DNA from: Micrasema longulum
Taxonomy: Eukaryota > Arthropoda > Insecta > Trichoptera > Brachycentridae
DNA: 64,000 nt
Assembly (NCBI GenBank): GCA_022494885.1
Contig: JAGVSM010000440.1
Span: forward strand, 1 to 64,000
Direction: 5' to 3'
Numbering within the stretch: position 1 is the first letter of the stretch; each line of letters opens with the position of its first letter. The position numbers were made by a program, and so were the translations under genes. Shown one piece after another: positions 10,811-21,720 of the stretch. The notes under the pieces are model-generated. The model searched no databases. It was not told the DNA's origin and saw only the letters and a list, made by a program, of their open reading frames with translations.

Positions 10811-11371
10811 CCCCATTACTACATTGGATGCGTTTTCAATGTTGATCCTATATATATTTTCCATACATAAAGTAGAATATTTACTCTTGAGTAAATTTCA
10901 AAACGATAACTTAGAAGCGAGGTTCGGCTGTTATCGTCAAACGAGTGGAGCTTATTATTGTATTATTTATTTGCAAGTCTTAGAGAGTGAGAGAAAGCTT
11001 TGATTTAAATGTGCTGTAATATTGCTGGAGTTGAGTGAGGTTTTGGTAGGTATGTGAATATGAGAGTTAGTGTATATGAGTGTGAGGGTGGGTTTGTGGA
11101 AAGGGTGAGTGTGTGTTTGATACAAGGGGATAGAAACATCTTAAATTTATAATGTAAAAACAAATATATGATTTATAGTTTATATAATATATGTTTAGTC
11201 TCTCTGATTTGATGTTATATGTTAAACTTTTAAATAGTATTCCTTGAGTATGTTGGATTTATAGATAAATATTTGCAATTTGTAAAATATCATAATTACT
11301 TATAATCACATCTATATAATAACTAATTTTAGTTTATTTAATCCTGTAATTATTGTTATTAATATCATACT
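10811..11371. other. Unassigned AT-rich stretch
   Basis: A GT-rich patch at about 11040-11130 resembles the 3' UTRs near 1960-2030 and 37980-38050. Nothing else was recognised. Confidence 0.35.
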
Positions 11372-12180
11372 AAATGGGATATGATAAGGTTTGCTGACGA
11401 TATTGCTATGGTTGCTGAAAGTGAAGAAGAACTGCAAGAGCCCTTACAACTATGGAAAGCATTCTTCAAAATAACTACAGTATGAAGATAAATAAAGACA
11501 AAACAAAGCTACTGACTGTAGGCCGAATGCAACACCAGATGAGAGTAGTGATGTCGGGAATACCACTAAAGAACACCAAGGAGTTTCTCTACCTCGGGAG
11601 CAAAATAACGTGGGACGGTTGGTCTAAGAGCGAGGTCGACAGCCGTATACATCAAGCTAGACTTGCATTTAATAAAAGGTCCGAAATAAAAGAATCAAAT
11701 AATATAGACCTAAAACTAAGAATACTCCTAATCAAGACCTATTTATGGAGTATCTTGATGTATGGCTGCGAGACATGGTGCGTATCCGAAAGAGATAAAC
11801 AGAGACTAGAGGCTTTTGAGATGTGGTCCTATAGAAGACTACTAGGAATTTCCTGGAGAGACCACATTACAAATGAGGAGGTTCTCCAAAGAATCGAAGG
11901 TGGAAGGCACCTGCTCAGGACCTTGTCCGAAAGGCGAGCGAGATGGATCGGTCATGTAATACGTCAAGAAGGCCTGCATGTGCAATGGAGGGGATGACCG
12001 AGGGAACAAATTCTAGGGGATGCCCACGCCAAGAGTACCTGGAGGACCTATTAGAGGACGTGCGCTGCTCATCATATGTTGACTTTAAATGAGCCGCACA
12101 AGACAGGGAGGAATGGAGGAGAAGAATGAAAGGAATTGCTGCCAGCCAATCCCAGGATTGAGACCAGAGAAGAAGAAGAT
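11372..12180 (+). pseudogene. RTE-type reverse transcriptase, palm-to-C-terminus fragment
   Basis: The fragment begins with the catalytic IRFADDIAMVAESEEEL (about 11380-11430) in one frame. It then continues in the next frame as MKINKDKTKLLTVGR, TKEFLYLGSKITWDG, LLIKTYLWSILMYGCETW, EAFEMWSYRRLLGISWRD and ERRARWIGHVIRQEG. A further frame gives GCPRQEYLEDLLEDV and QDREEWRRRMKGIA before the 3' end. The element closes with an AGAAGAAGAAG simple tail (12168-12179), as RTE elements do. Frameshifts near 11445 and 11995 disable it. It is inserted inside the Harbinger candidate. Confidence 0.8.
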
Positions 12181-12452
12181 CATACTCAAATAATTTTAAA
12201 AAATACATTACATAATAATTTATAAAATAAAAGGTGTATGTTTTTGATTAAATAAAAATAATATATGCAATAACTACATTTTTATTTGTAACTGATCTTG
12301 GTGCGTTCTATTCCTTCACAGGGCCAATTTCTAGTGTTTTGGTGAACAAATCATGATATCCTGTAAACAGAAATAAGAGAAAGAAATATTTTTTTCTTTT
12401 ATTTAGGAAACATTAAGTACTATTACATAGTTTTATAGTATGCAAAATTTTA

Positions 12453-12773
12453 TGTAAATTATGTTTTTAATACCTCTTATGAATATACACATTATTGTTA
12501 TTCCATTTTGTATTATAATTTTATATGTATTCTTCTCCTTTTTGTAAATCATGAGAAATGGAGTTTATACTCACATAATATATTCTCTATTGCATAATAT
12601 TTATGTAAATTTAAGATCATAATGAAAAATTCTCAAACGATAACGATACTAAAACGATTTCTTGTTTAGCATTAGGTCTTATACCCATATATATGTAACT
12701 AATATAATATTTGTACTTTTATACAAATATGAACTAAACTTTTCTTTTTTAAATATCTCTTTGTTAAACAAAA
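12453..12773 (+). repeat. Left arm of a ~320-bp inverted repeat
   Basis: This arm is the imperfect reverse complement of 13801-14111. Matching blocks include AATACCTCTTATGAAT, AAATTATAATAC-type runs, GAGAAATG...TTTATACTCACATAATAT and TAGCATTAGGTCTTATAC. The two arms enclose about 1 kb of AT-rich DNA. Confidence 0.7.
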
Positions 12774-13800
12774 GAACCAGAATTCACTTTACTTTATGTT
12801 TTCTTTAATATTCATTTATGAACTTGTAAATATTATAGTAACAATTTATACTGGAACATCAGAACTTAATATTGCTTACCATATATAAACTCTACAGATT
12901 TCTTCTGAAAAATTACAATCATTATACACTTACTTCTTACAGACACCATAATATATACTTATAACTTTCATATGTAATAATATACATAACTAATTATTCT
13001 TTTCTCATTTAAAATTCTTATCTATTTTTTATTTTTTTGTCACATTTAATGTTTATATCTTTTTAATTTATGAAAACTTTATTGGTCTTTTTATGTTAAA
13101 AAGTTGTTGTTTTTAATACTTATTTTTTATTTTTTTAAAAAAAGAAATATTTGCGTTCTTATGATTTACCCAAATATTTAATAAAATAAAATAAATAAAT
13201 AAACTACAAACTGTAAGTTCGAAACCAAAATGTCTTCAGCGTTTAACTAATAATTTATGTACCTCACAACACAGTATTGTATAACTTTTAATTCTTTAGG
13301 AATATCATCTGCTCCATATCATACAAGTATATGTCCAACCTCTTTGAATCATAATTAAATTCATTTTATTAGTCTGTCAAAATATAATATAGTATTTTAC
13401 ATAGTAACAACAAACATAAAGAATACATTTGTCATTACAAAGCAGACATTGTAATCAATTCATTATTACTCTATTATAGCTATGTAAGTACTCACCTAGA
13501 ATTTACATCCATAATTTGGAATCCACAATACATTACTTATATTGACAGGCTGGAGAAAGTACAAAATATTTTTTAATATATTTGAATTTCTGATGCTCTT
13601 TTACATTTCACTTGAAAGACTTTTATTCTTTCTTTTTTCACTGCTGGTTTTATATTTTTAAACTTATTTGAATTACTTTTAGAATAGCATTTAAAAATAA
13701 TATATTGCTTTTTTTACCATAATATGTTATTATTTTTTTAAGATGTTTTTTTAAATTAACTTAAATTTATTGTCTTTTTTTCTTTAAATATCTCTTTTTA
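12774..13800. other. Spacer of the large inverted repeat
   Basis: Very AT-rich with no convincing frame. Near its right end (13787-13823) a separate short palindrome CTTTAAATATCTC/GAGATATTTAAAG marks the edge of the right arm. It could be the gutted interior of a foldback or TIR element. Confidence 0.5.
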
Positions 13801-14111
13801 CAAAGAGATATTTAAAGAAGAAAAGTTTGGTTCATATTTGTATAAAGAACTAATATTTTATGAGTTATATGTATATATATGAGTATAAGACCTAATGCTA
13901 AACACGAAATCATTTTAGTATAGCATACTTGAGGATTTTTCATTATAATCCTAAATTTACATAAATATTATGTAATAGAAAATATATTATGTGAGTATAA
14001 ACTACATTTCTCATGATATAAAAAACGGAGAAGAATACATATAAAATTATAATACAAAATGGAATTACAATAATGTGTACATTCATAAGAGGTATTTAAA
14101 ACATAGTTTGC
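13801..14111 (-). repeat. Right arm of the ~320-bp inverted repeat
   Basis: Reverse complement of 12453-12773 with scattered mismatches and small gaps. See the left arm for matching blocks. Confidence 0.7.
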
Positions 14112-14239
14112 ATCCAGGTAAAAATAGTTTGCTCATATTTATTAGTACATTTTTGTTTTTATGATCAGTATTATTCTGGGAAGTGTTCATTTCAGGGGAG
14201 TGTCTGCCTTCCTGGAGGTGGATCTGGTGAGTCCGAAGT

Positions 14240-14627
14240 AAGTACTGCTGTGGTTATGGTGTCATTGGATTTTCCATCACAATAGTGAAGGTAGATTTCA
14301 GAAAGTCTTGTCTCCCGTCTGTTCTACATTGTATGGCGTTCTGGAATGGTCTTCTGTGGCAGTCAGTAAATATAAATACGTGGCTCGTGTTGAGAAGTTC
14401 TTTGTGGATAAAGGTTTTCTTTGGACTGTGGTGGATGCCTGGTGTTTGTCTGATGTCTGCGAGTCTGAGTCGTAGGTCGTTGACGAATGTCCCCTTGTCC
14501 TTGCATGTTGAGGCAGTGAAGAAATCGCTCGGAAGCCTAGTAATTTCTGCTGGCAAACATTTGAGTTCGACTCGCACAGCAAATCTAGTAGTACTATCGG
14601 GAGAGTATCTACCCTCTCACTACTCAT
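14240..14627 (-). pseudogene. Ty3/gypsy Pol remnant, integrase C-terminal region
   Basis: On the minus strand one frame gives VDTLPIVLLDLLCE, and the next frame continues with ELKCLPAEI, FVNDLRLRLADIRQTP, KKTFIHKELLNTSHVFI and RRPFQNAIQCRTDG. This is the order seen after the integrase core in insect gypsy Pol proteins: WV..LP.+LL, then the A-E---G segment, then the -THVF-R-D...PL...Y.G linker. A one-base shift near 14570 joins the frames. No LTR, protease, reverse transcriptase or catalytic DDE residues are found around it. Confidence 0.6.
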
Positions 14628-14931
14628 ATCTTGATCTGCACTTGGGTGAAAATAATTTTGTAGTATGTACTTATTCTGAAAATAAAATTCACAATGAATA
14701 TACAGGAAAGTTATTGCAACCTACCTTATGTATCTAAATAAGAACTTATTACTGGTGTTTATGGAGTTGCTATAAAACTAGTTTGAACTTGTCTCAAATA
14801 TAAATGGGAGCTCATTTACATACCATATTATTTAATTGAATTCGGTGATAAGAATCCTGGAACAAATGTATTAATAAGTCCCAAGTATGTCTATATTTAA
14901 TCGTTTTTCTGTGCCATTAGTTTACTCATTA
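14628..14931. other. Unassigned
   Basis: AT-rich; nothing recognised. Confidence 0.3.
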
Positions 14932-15305
14932 AAAACAATGTTTTGAGTATGTCCAATGTTTGCAGACAGGCTGGATTTCCTCCCTAGGGAGTTATCTAGT
15001 TCTAAATTTGTTGCAACAGAGAGGAAAAACATTTTCGAGAAGGGAATATGGAAGTCTAGGCACTTACAGGGCTTATGCTCTGTCATAGGCTGGTTTAAGT
15101 AGGCATTTTACACATTGTAACATTCTCCATTCTGCCTATGTTTTAACATCACATTTCCTCAACTCTTCCATCTGTTTTCTTTTGTGAAGTCAAAGAGCTG
15201 AAACTTTTATCATTTGGGTGAGATTTATTCGCCTGAACCAATTCACCTACGACGCAAATTCAGTATTCCCTTCTCAAAAATGTTTTCCCTCTCAGTTGTA
15301 ACAAA
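14932..15305 (-). repeat. Repeat family C, near-complete copy
   Basis: Reverse-oriented copy of the unit best seen at 45731-46205. It has a TTTGAGTATGTCC start, a CTGGATTTCCTCCCTAGGGAG block, and TTCGAGAAGGGAATATGG. It ends with the reverse complement TATTCCCTTCTCAAAAATG, so a ~40-bp inverted pair (about 15012-15053 and 15264-15300) encloses the middle. Confidence 0.65.
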
Positions 15306-16002
15306 AATTGTTTATGTTGGTGACTACTCTTTGGTGTTTGTAGCTTTCTAGAATAAATAAATGTAATAATTAATGCAGAAAAAATATTATAGTAATGTTC
15401 ATACAAGAATTACATTGGTATACTTATTTGTATCCATCGACAAATTTGTTGTATTCATTTCATGTTCAAAGGGCATATTTTATTTAAAATTCATCAAACT
15501 TACTCTGTTAAGATTATGTTCCAGGCATTTTTCTTGGCTCTTTAATATTCATGGAGAACTCCTTATTTTAAATCACACCCATGTGACTTTTAATCTGAAA
15601 TGTTGTGTGTTATTTCATAAAATGTCAACTTCAAAATAGGTTAGGATTTGGTAAGGTAACCTAATAAAAAGTTTGATAATGTCCTTACAAGACAAAATGC
15701 GTCACATTTTACACCCTTGTAAATAAAAAAAATAAAAGGATAATTGAATCCAATAAAAGCATTTTACTTTGGATACCTTACGAAATTTTAATATGGAATT
15801 CAACCAATTATCTGCAGACACAATAAATAGGTTAGGATTCCTTGGAATCTATTACGTATAAACAATGTTATAATACATGTTTTGAATTAGAAAAATAACA
15901 TTATGATAGATGCTTAGCTTTTTTCTTGTAGCTTATAAACATTTGCTCTGTTATTTTTATATGATTCTATTGTTATTTACATTTTAGTACGTACCTGATA
16001 TT
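15306..16002. other. Unassigned interior of the Harbinger candidate
   Basis: An 88-codon frame at 15373-15639 has no recognisable features and normal AT-rich codon noise. Nothing else was recognised. Confidence 0.3.
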
Positions 16003-16209
16003 TCAAGCGTTGTCCCGATATTTCTTCACGAACTTTGTTTCAACTCGACTTTTTAATAGTCTTTGCCCTTCCATTACATAAATCGTCATGATTTTTACAA
16101 AATTAATCAATATTTCGACATTTTCAACATTCCGCACCACGTTTGCACTCATTTTGACAGCCAAACGGTCACCGCTTCGCGACAAAAACCGTTCGAAAAC
16201 AGTTCGCAC
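16003..16209 (-). pseudogene. Small open frame beside the right TIR of the Harbinger candidate
   Basis: A 68-codon frame whose likely start is the internal ATG reading MSANVVRNVENVEILINF, ending KFVKKYRDNA. It faces inward from the right terminal region, where Harbinger-type elements often carry a second gene. I cannot match it to the Myb-like partner protein, so the link is by position only. Confidence 0.25.
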
Positions 16210-16617
16210 CGCTGTGACGGCCGTCCTGCAAATGGCGGCACCGTTGCTTCGACGTTACGTTCACGGTCAACGCTCTCTAGGAAACCAGCGCCATTGATTT
16301 ACATAGTCAACGTTTTAATGACGTCATCCGCCGTCCCGTGACGGCCGCTTTGTGACGGTACCGCTGTCTTAGGAAACCATAGCTTAAGAGAGGATACTAT
16401 TATATTCTACAACAAGCTTAATAGTATATAAATCTATGCAATATGTCGCAGCAGTCTCCTGCAATGGTCTCTTCCCTTAGAATTGTACACTTCTCCTGAA
16501 AATGGCCTTCGCTTTGAAGAACTTAATATGTTCACTGTAATATAAATATTCTTGCCTTTTATAAATTATAAATACCTTTAGAATCCTTAAATTATGATTT
16601 CCTTAGAAATGAAATGA

Positions 16618-17090
16618 GATTACTTGAATTGTCTGATCGTAGAGTTATAGCTGATTTGTTATTCTTATTTAAAATAATGAAATCGATAATTGACAGCCCT
16701 GCTCTGCTTGAACTGATTTAAATTCGAATACCCACCCGGTAGGCGTACTAGAAGTAAGGAATTATTTTTTGGAAATGCACTCTCCTATACCCAGTACCCG
16801 GGATACATGCGTATGGAAATGAATTAGAACAAATATTTGATATTTTCAATACAAATTCTGTTCATGAATTAAAACGTATTCTCACTCGTTATTTTTTAGT
16901 AAAGTAATGGATTTATTTTTAAATATATTATTAAATTTAACTTTGTTTCCTGGAAAACGTGATTTTTAATTTCTTTATTTTAACATGTTAGACATAATTT
17001 AAATTGTACATTGGGATATATTGCCAAACGGCAACTTCTTCCAACCAACTGATGATGACGATTTCACTGAATAAAGATATTATTTAGTTA
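16618..17090 (+). pseudogene. Jockey-like reverse transcriptase C-terminus and 3' UTR
   Basis: Plus-strand reading: ELSDRRVIADLLFLFKIMKS, IIDSPALLELI, then a stop and shift before the 'PP.RRTR..E.F' type segment near 16735. DRR..DL.FL+K...  ID.P.LL is the hallmark C-terminal block of Jockey/CR1-like elements. The 3' UTR carries the GCCAAACGGCAACTTCTTCC motif shared with 3315-3357. Confidence 0.65.
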
Positions 17091-17449
17091 ATTTAAGTTT
17101 TTATTATTTTTTTTAATTATTTCAATTTTATTTTATTGTTCAAAAAACTTGTAATTTTTTAAGTACTAATGTTGTATTACTTTTTTATTATTATTATTAT
17201 CTAGTTATTCTCAAATTTACTGTGTTATATTTATATTTAGAACATAAGATTTTCTCATGGTTATTGTTATCTTTTATTTAGAGATGTTATGTTTCTTTTT
17301 TACTTTTTTGTTTTTTGTATTATATGCTCACTAAATTTTTTAGTTTTAATTGTTCTTAATATTTTTCATACTATGTACTACATGAATATTGTGCACTGCT
17401 GTGATTATTTCTGGAAATTGTTATTTTGTATAAATAAATACATGGTAGG
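17091..17449. other. AT-rich, unassigned
   Basis: A T-rich 77-codon frame from 17289 translates to an aromatic/hydrophobic string typical of AT-rich noise. No feature is supported. Confidence 0.35.
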
Positions 17450-17518
17450 TAAGACGCATGTGGCTTTTCATCCTATTTGCCTACCCTTACGGGGAAATTG
17501 CGTGATATCAGAGTCAGC
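17450..17518 (+). mobile_element. RTE 3' terminal scrap
   Basis: The frame reading AYPYGEIA and stop (TGA near 17503) is the last exon-like tail of the main RTE family; upstream TTTCATCCTATTTGCC matches the conserved pre-terminus. Confidence 0.55.
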
Positions 17519-17814
17519 TTAATTTGAGAGGTCGTAAATTTCCGCCGTTCTTGCTAAAGGTGTCGCGATCTGCCTTTTCCTTGAACTTACACATTTTAAT
17601 TTGTCACATTCCAAAGGAGTCGTGCCCTTTTTATGTAGAGTCGTTTGTGACGTCGGAGCAATTTTGTTTGTTTAAATTTATTCGCTTCATCTACACTCGT
17701 GCACATTTTAATAAGACGGGAATTTCGCGTTCCGCTTAATTGTATGTGTAATATCCGCCAGTAAAGAAAATCTTAACCATTTTTAGTAAATTTAATCTAA
17801 TTAAATGACAATGA
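17519..17814. other. Unassigned
   Basis: Somewhat less AT-rich than the flanks, with a GTTTGTGACGTCGG segment. Not matched elsewhere in the window. Confidence 0.3.
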
Positions 17815-17990
17815 GGAACTTCAGCCCTACGGGAACTTAGTTAAAATAAATTAATGTTTTCTCGCGCGCGGTAAAAATTAGAGTATTAAATTGTGCGGCA
17901 AAGTTCCTTGATAATGTATGAAAAAAAAAATCAAAACGAACTGCTTCGAGCGACGTCATTGGTTCATATGAAACAACCAATGATAGAAGA
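17815..17990 (-). repeat. Repeat family A, copy 2
   Basis: Reverse complement matches the plus strand at about 160-340: the TGGTTCATATGAA/ACGTC block, the AACTTTGCCGCACAATTTAAT block and the GCGCGAGAAAACATT block occur in the same order. Confidence 0.6.
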
Positions 17991-18028
17991 TGATGTAATA
18001 ACTTATATTTACATATAAGTTATTAATT

Positions 18029-18235
18029 TAAAAAAGACGAATTAACATGTACTTGTCCTGGTTTATATATAGGACAAAACGGGAGAGCAATTAAATATAG
18101 ACTAAAGGAACATTTAGCTTCACATAGATTAAATAACGACATATCAAACTATGCATCACATTTAAATTAATAAAAACATAATTTTGACAAATAAAAAAAC
18201 ATAAAAAATTTACATGTAGGACATAAATAAAAATA
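18029..18235 (+). pseudogene. Penelope-like element, GIY-YIG endonuclease remnant
   Basis: Frame reading from about 18029: DELTCTCPGLYIGQNGRAIK, then YRLKEHLASHRL, NNDISNYASHLN and two stops (18169-18174). After the stops the same frame resumes with KHNFDK, a stop, and KNIKNLHVGHK. The C..C...YIGQ.GR....R..EH pattern, with the later ASH and HNFD..KN+K.LHV blocks, is the GIY-YIG nuclease domain that ends Penelope-like retroelements. The catalytic-type Y, R and H positions are visible but three stops interrupt it. No Penelope reverse transcriptase was seen upstream. Confidence 0.6.
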
Positions 18236-18480
18236 AACTATTTATTTTTTACGGACTTATGAAGTCCATTTGACAATGGCAAATGCATTTCTTTATGGCA
18301 TATACAGGTAAAATTAAAACCAAACATGAAAAAGTAAAGAAAATTAAAGCTAGGACAAAAAAATACTACCTCAAGACAAGATCTATCTTAGTAGAGTCGG
18401 TCTATCTTAGTAGTTGTATAAATCGAGAACTTGAACCAAAGTTTTTCCAAATGTCTGAACTGAGGACGGTAACACGATGT
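18236..18480 (-). mobile_element. Jockey-like family J1, 3' end fragment
   Basis: Matches the 3' UTR and last codons of the copies at 21100-21720 and 22720-23290 on the minus strand: shared AAAATTAAAGCTAGGACAAAA, CTACCTCAAGACAAGATC and GGTCTATCTTAGT blocks. Confidence 0.6.
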
Positions 18481-19129
18481 TACATCACCACACGTAAAGG
18501 AATTTCGTAGCATTTAACACCCCTTTAAGAATGAGAGAAAATCAGGATCTAAATAATAATATTTCACTGTCTCAGCTTTCAATTTTATTTTAGAGGTGAC
18601 GCAAAGCTGCCAATTTCATAACATTCAGAGTCCCGTTATTTTTGAACAGAAGCGCTGAAAACATTATCAGGTGTCAGCAATTGGGAGACAGAGCGAGGTG
18701 CAAACTTCCGCCACCGGGCCACATCCGGAGTGGGCGACCGGAAGCACGTAGCAAGGGGCTGTATCCGGTCCGCGACAACCCCCTTTAAACCTGTCCGCTT
18801 CCGGTGTCGATATCGGCCGGAAGACAAGAGTGTCAAATGACGGTTAATGATTTTGTGAAAATTCAGCGTGAAATTTGAGATTTTTAATTAAAACATATTT
18901 TTATAATACAAACGCAACGTCTATTCCAATTTTAAATTTGGGCTTTATTTTTTATTTATAAATGCCCATAGGGCTTTCACGCGGAAGAGCACAACATGAT
19001 GTAAATGAATAATATATCTATTTGTACCCGCCTTAAGCCCTATTTTAAAAAAATATTTTGATGTTTCCTTTTTAATATTTTTTATAGGTGTTACATTTTT
19101 TATTTAAAGTTCTTCAAATTTTTGTCGCT
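18481..19129. other. Unassigned, with a GC-rich block at 18640-18840
   Basis: The block 18640-18840 is markedly richer in G+C than its flanks (GGCCACATCCGGAGTGGGCG near 18718). A 66-codon minus-strand frame there has no recognisable domain. Could be unique host sequence or an unrecognised element head. Confidence 0.3.
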
Positions 19130-19650
19130 GGCAATGCTGTGGACTCCAGATTTCTGAGCTCCGATTTCAATAGGAATACAACAGAGTTACGTTCAACCGT
19201 CTATACAATAAAATCGTATTTTATCCACGAAAATGTATATATTTCTACGAAAATTTGAAGTAACTTTGTGGTAACTTGAACATCGTACAAAACCGATTTC
19301 TTATGAATATGCATTCGTTCATACGGAAATATAATTTATTTTATAGACAATCGAAGATAACTCTGATACCTTTGTAATGTGAGCCCAGGGCTCCGATTAC
19401 AATGGGAACTTAATAGAGTTATCTTCTATTGTCTGTGGAGAAAAACCGATATTTATGCACGAAAATGAGTATAGTTTCATGAAAATTTAGTTTCTTCGTC
19501 GGTAATATGCTTATTCTGCTTTTCATACGGAAAACTTAATTTTACTTTGTAGATAAAAGTGAAGATAAATGTTAATGAAGTTAATAGTTATCTTCGACGG
19601 TCTATAAAATAAAATCGAAATTTATGTACGAAAATGTTTATAGTCACAAA
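19130..19650. repeat. Repeat family D, imperfect tandem units
   Basis: A unit of roughly 200 bases recurs with drift: blocks such as TTATCCACGAAAATG, TTATGCACGAAAATG and TTATGTACGAAAATG (about 19212, 19451, 19620), CTTCGTCGGTAA / TTTGTGGTAAC, and GTTATCTTC..TTGTCT. A single further unit lies at 23470-23690. Confidence 0.5.
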
Positions 19651-19819
19651 ATCAATAATGTTCAGGAGAGCCATTTAAGTGTTTTTCCAGAGTTCACTTG
19701 CTTCTCAAAGATCAGATTTTTCAAGTAGGTGATTGGTAATTTTACATTATATGTCCGGTACTTTCAACTTTAATGTAAAGTATAAACGTATTTAAAAAAC
19801 ATTATTAATTTTATATTGA

Positions 19820-20345
19820 AAAAATCTACTTTGGCAAACAAATGTTTATCGCAGGAGGCTAGCCTGGCGGTTCACAACGGAGCTCTAGTGCCAACTCTAA
19901 TGTATGGAAGCGAAGTATAGAAGTGGAAAAATGATGATGAAAGTAGGTTGAATGCTGTCGAAATGCGATCCCTCGGGCGAATGTGTGATAAAACGATGTA
20001 TGATAGGTGCACAATGTCGAGATGTCGAGAAGGCTGAGACACGCTTTATCGACAGAATCAAGAAAGCGGTGCTGCGTCGGTTTGGATGTGTAGAGCGAAT
20101 GGACAGCGAAAGAACGGCTAAAAGGGTCTACGATGCGAATGTTGATGGATGCAGAAAACGAGGAAGACCGAGAAAGACACGGCACGATCGAGTCCATCAA
20201 ATACTTGAAGATGGACATGTCAAAAGTAGGAATAATCGGCGTGCGTGCATGGGAAGATGTATGAATGTAGCGGAAGCGAGGTCTGTATGCAAAGATAGAG
20301 TTATATGGCGTTCTGTCCTATCTGCCTACACCTACGGGTGATGGT
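19820..20345 (+). pseudogene. RTE-type fragment, C-terminal region
   Basis: Main RTE family: TNKCLSQEA-like start, then NAVEMRSLGRMC near 19960, DRIKKAVLRRFGCVERMDSE, RTAKRVYDANVDGCRKRGR and KSRNNRRACMGRCMNV, ending at a YTYG 3' terminus. It is followed directly by GATGGTTTGTTTGTTTGTTTG, a (GTTT)n tail. The front half is out of frame with the back (shift near 20030). Confidence 0.8.
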
Positions 20346-20784
20346 TTGTTTGTTTGTTTGTTTAGTATTATTTAATAACACGCACGCTTCCAATTTCCGT
20401 CATGTTGTATCTCAACTCGACACAGGCCTCTTGGCCTCATAGAGTTAGGGATACGTTATAATTATTTTTTGTAATATGTACCCTTGTATAATTAAAAAAA
20501 TAGTAAAACACACGAGTGTGAAAATCGTCGGACCAAGTATGGTTTAAAGTGTCTGCTTTTTGCGAATGGCCATTTTCTGGACCCGTGCCAAAAGGTCGAA
20601 ACCATTATTAGGTATCTGGCAATGCAGTTAGGCACACGACCAGAGGACGCTGCTCTAATAAACTCTACACTTAAAATGTGCAAAGGTCGTGTTGCGCGAG
20701 AAGGAAACGAGAGAGAAATATTTATTTATTTATTAATTTAAAACTATAAGGCCGGGCATATTATTACATTAAGAAAATTTCGTC
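20346..20784. other. Unassigned
   Basis: Contains a less AT-rich part (20520-20700) with a GGCCATTTTCTGGACCCGTG segment. No recognised frame. Confidence 0.3.
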
Positions 20785-21060
20785 CTACCCACCCAAACCG
20801 TTTAGTTTGAGAAAATTACAAGTACATGTAGCTCAATCACCAATAATTATCGACGTGCTAATAAGCGACGTGATAATACTTTCTCACCGTGGTTGTTTAT
20901 CGTATTCGCGAACACAATGCAACATCCGTGAACACCTAATATTAAATGTCAAAATATTTTCGTTTCGCGACGTATTATCCTGCTGCGCAATCGCATATTT
21001 TAATTTCACCGGTGTAAATATTCCAAAACTGCTATTTTTATTTATTATTAATCACGCTAT
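20785..21060 (+). repeat. Repeat family B, fullest copy
   Basis: Collinear with 3361-3597 (reverse) and 35995-36440 (interrupted). A further upstream part (about 20795-20835, GTTTAGTTTGAGAAAATTAC) is also found near 53015-53040. Confidence 0.6.
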
Positions 21061-21099
21061 TTATTGTCCATTCTAACGATAGTGAATACAATTTCTTAT

Positions 21100-21720
21100 A
21101 ATAAATACAGGCACTAATAAAATACAACTAAATAAAATTAAAGATAGGACAAAAAAAATAAAAATTACTACCTCAAGACAAGATCCGGTCTATCTTAGTG
21201 ATTTTTTAAATCTATTAAGACTTGCACCAAAAAAGTCCAGATCTTGTCTCGAGTTTACGATACGACACAATTGGGACATTCGTGCATGCGAGCCATAGTT
21301 TGTGCTGTGTTGATCAAGGAACAGCACATTATTACTCGTATTTCGCAACCGGCGGATCGGAACATTGAATGCCACCTGTTCCAGTAACGATGGTACATCA
21401 ATTAAGCCATTCAGCAAATTAAACATAAATATGGAGTCAATGTAATTTCTACGTTTTTGTAGACTTGAGATTTTGAGCATTGAGTCCATTTCTCCGTAAG
21501 TGTAGTCTCCCCTCTCGAGCATGGATGATTGGCCATGCTACTTTTCTTAGCAAAAGAGTTTGCACCGATTCGATATGATTTATTCGGCCTACATAGAAGG
21601 GAGACCAGATCACGGATGCATATTCTAAAAGAGGACGAACAAGTGAGCAATATAGTGTTTTAACCGTGAACATATTAGTAAAGACACTGGATGTATGTCC
21701 TTCAAACAAAACCCAAGAGT
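21100..21720 (-). pseudogene. Jockey-like reverse transcriptase C-terminus (family J1)
   Basis: Minus-strand frames give KTLYCSLVRPLLEYASVIWS, GRINHIESVQTLLLRK, then after a shift near 21520 SSLQKRRNYIDSIFMFNLLN, GLIDVPSLLEQVAFNVPIR, DQHSTNYGSHARMS and FFGASLNRFKKSLR with a stop at 21190. This is the thumb and tail of a Jockey-clade reverse transcriptase. The 3' UTR continues to about 21100. The YADD core is absent. Confidence 0.75.

Larger units (their letters stand above)
8978..16384 (+). mobile_element. Candidate PIF/Harbinger DNA transposon, 7.4 kb, with nested insertions
   Basis: The ends are inverted: AGCTTGGGTTTCCTAGGA on the left (from 8978) and TCTTAGGAAACCATAGCT on the right (to 16384). 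Both are flanked by the trinucleotide TAA (8975-8977 and 16385-16387), the target duplication size typical of PIF/Harbinger. Subterminal regions on both sides are rich in AACGGCCG, ACGGTG and GTGACGG words. A transposase-like frame lies just inside the left end (9278-9448). The interior holds later arrivals: an RTE fragment (11372-12180), a large inverted repeat (12453-14111), a gypsy remnant (14240-14627) and repeat C (14932-15305). The miniature at 29454-29688 shares the ends. That all 7.4 kb is one element is inferred from the matched ends and TAA. Confidence 0.6.

Noticed and set aside
15373..15639. 88-codon frame as a small gene
   Set aside because: Aromatic/aliphatic-rich translation typical of AT-rich DNA and no motif.
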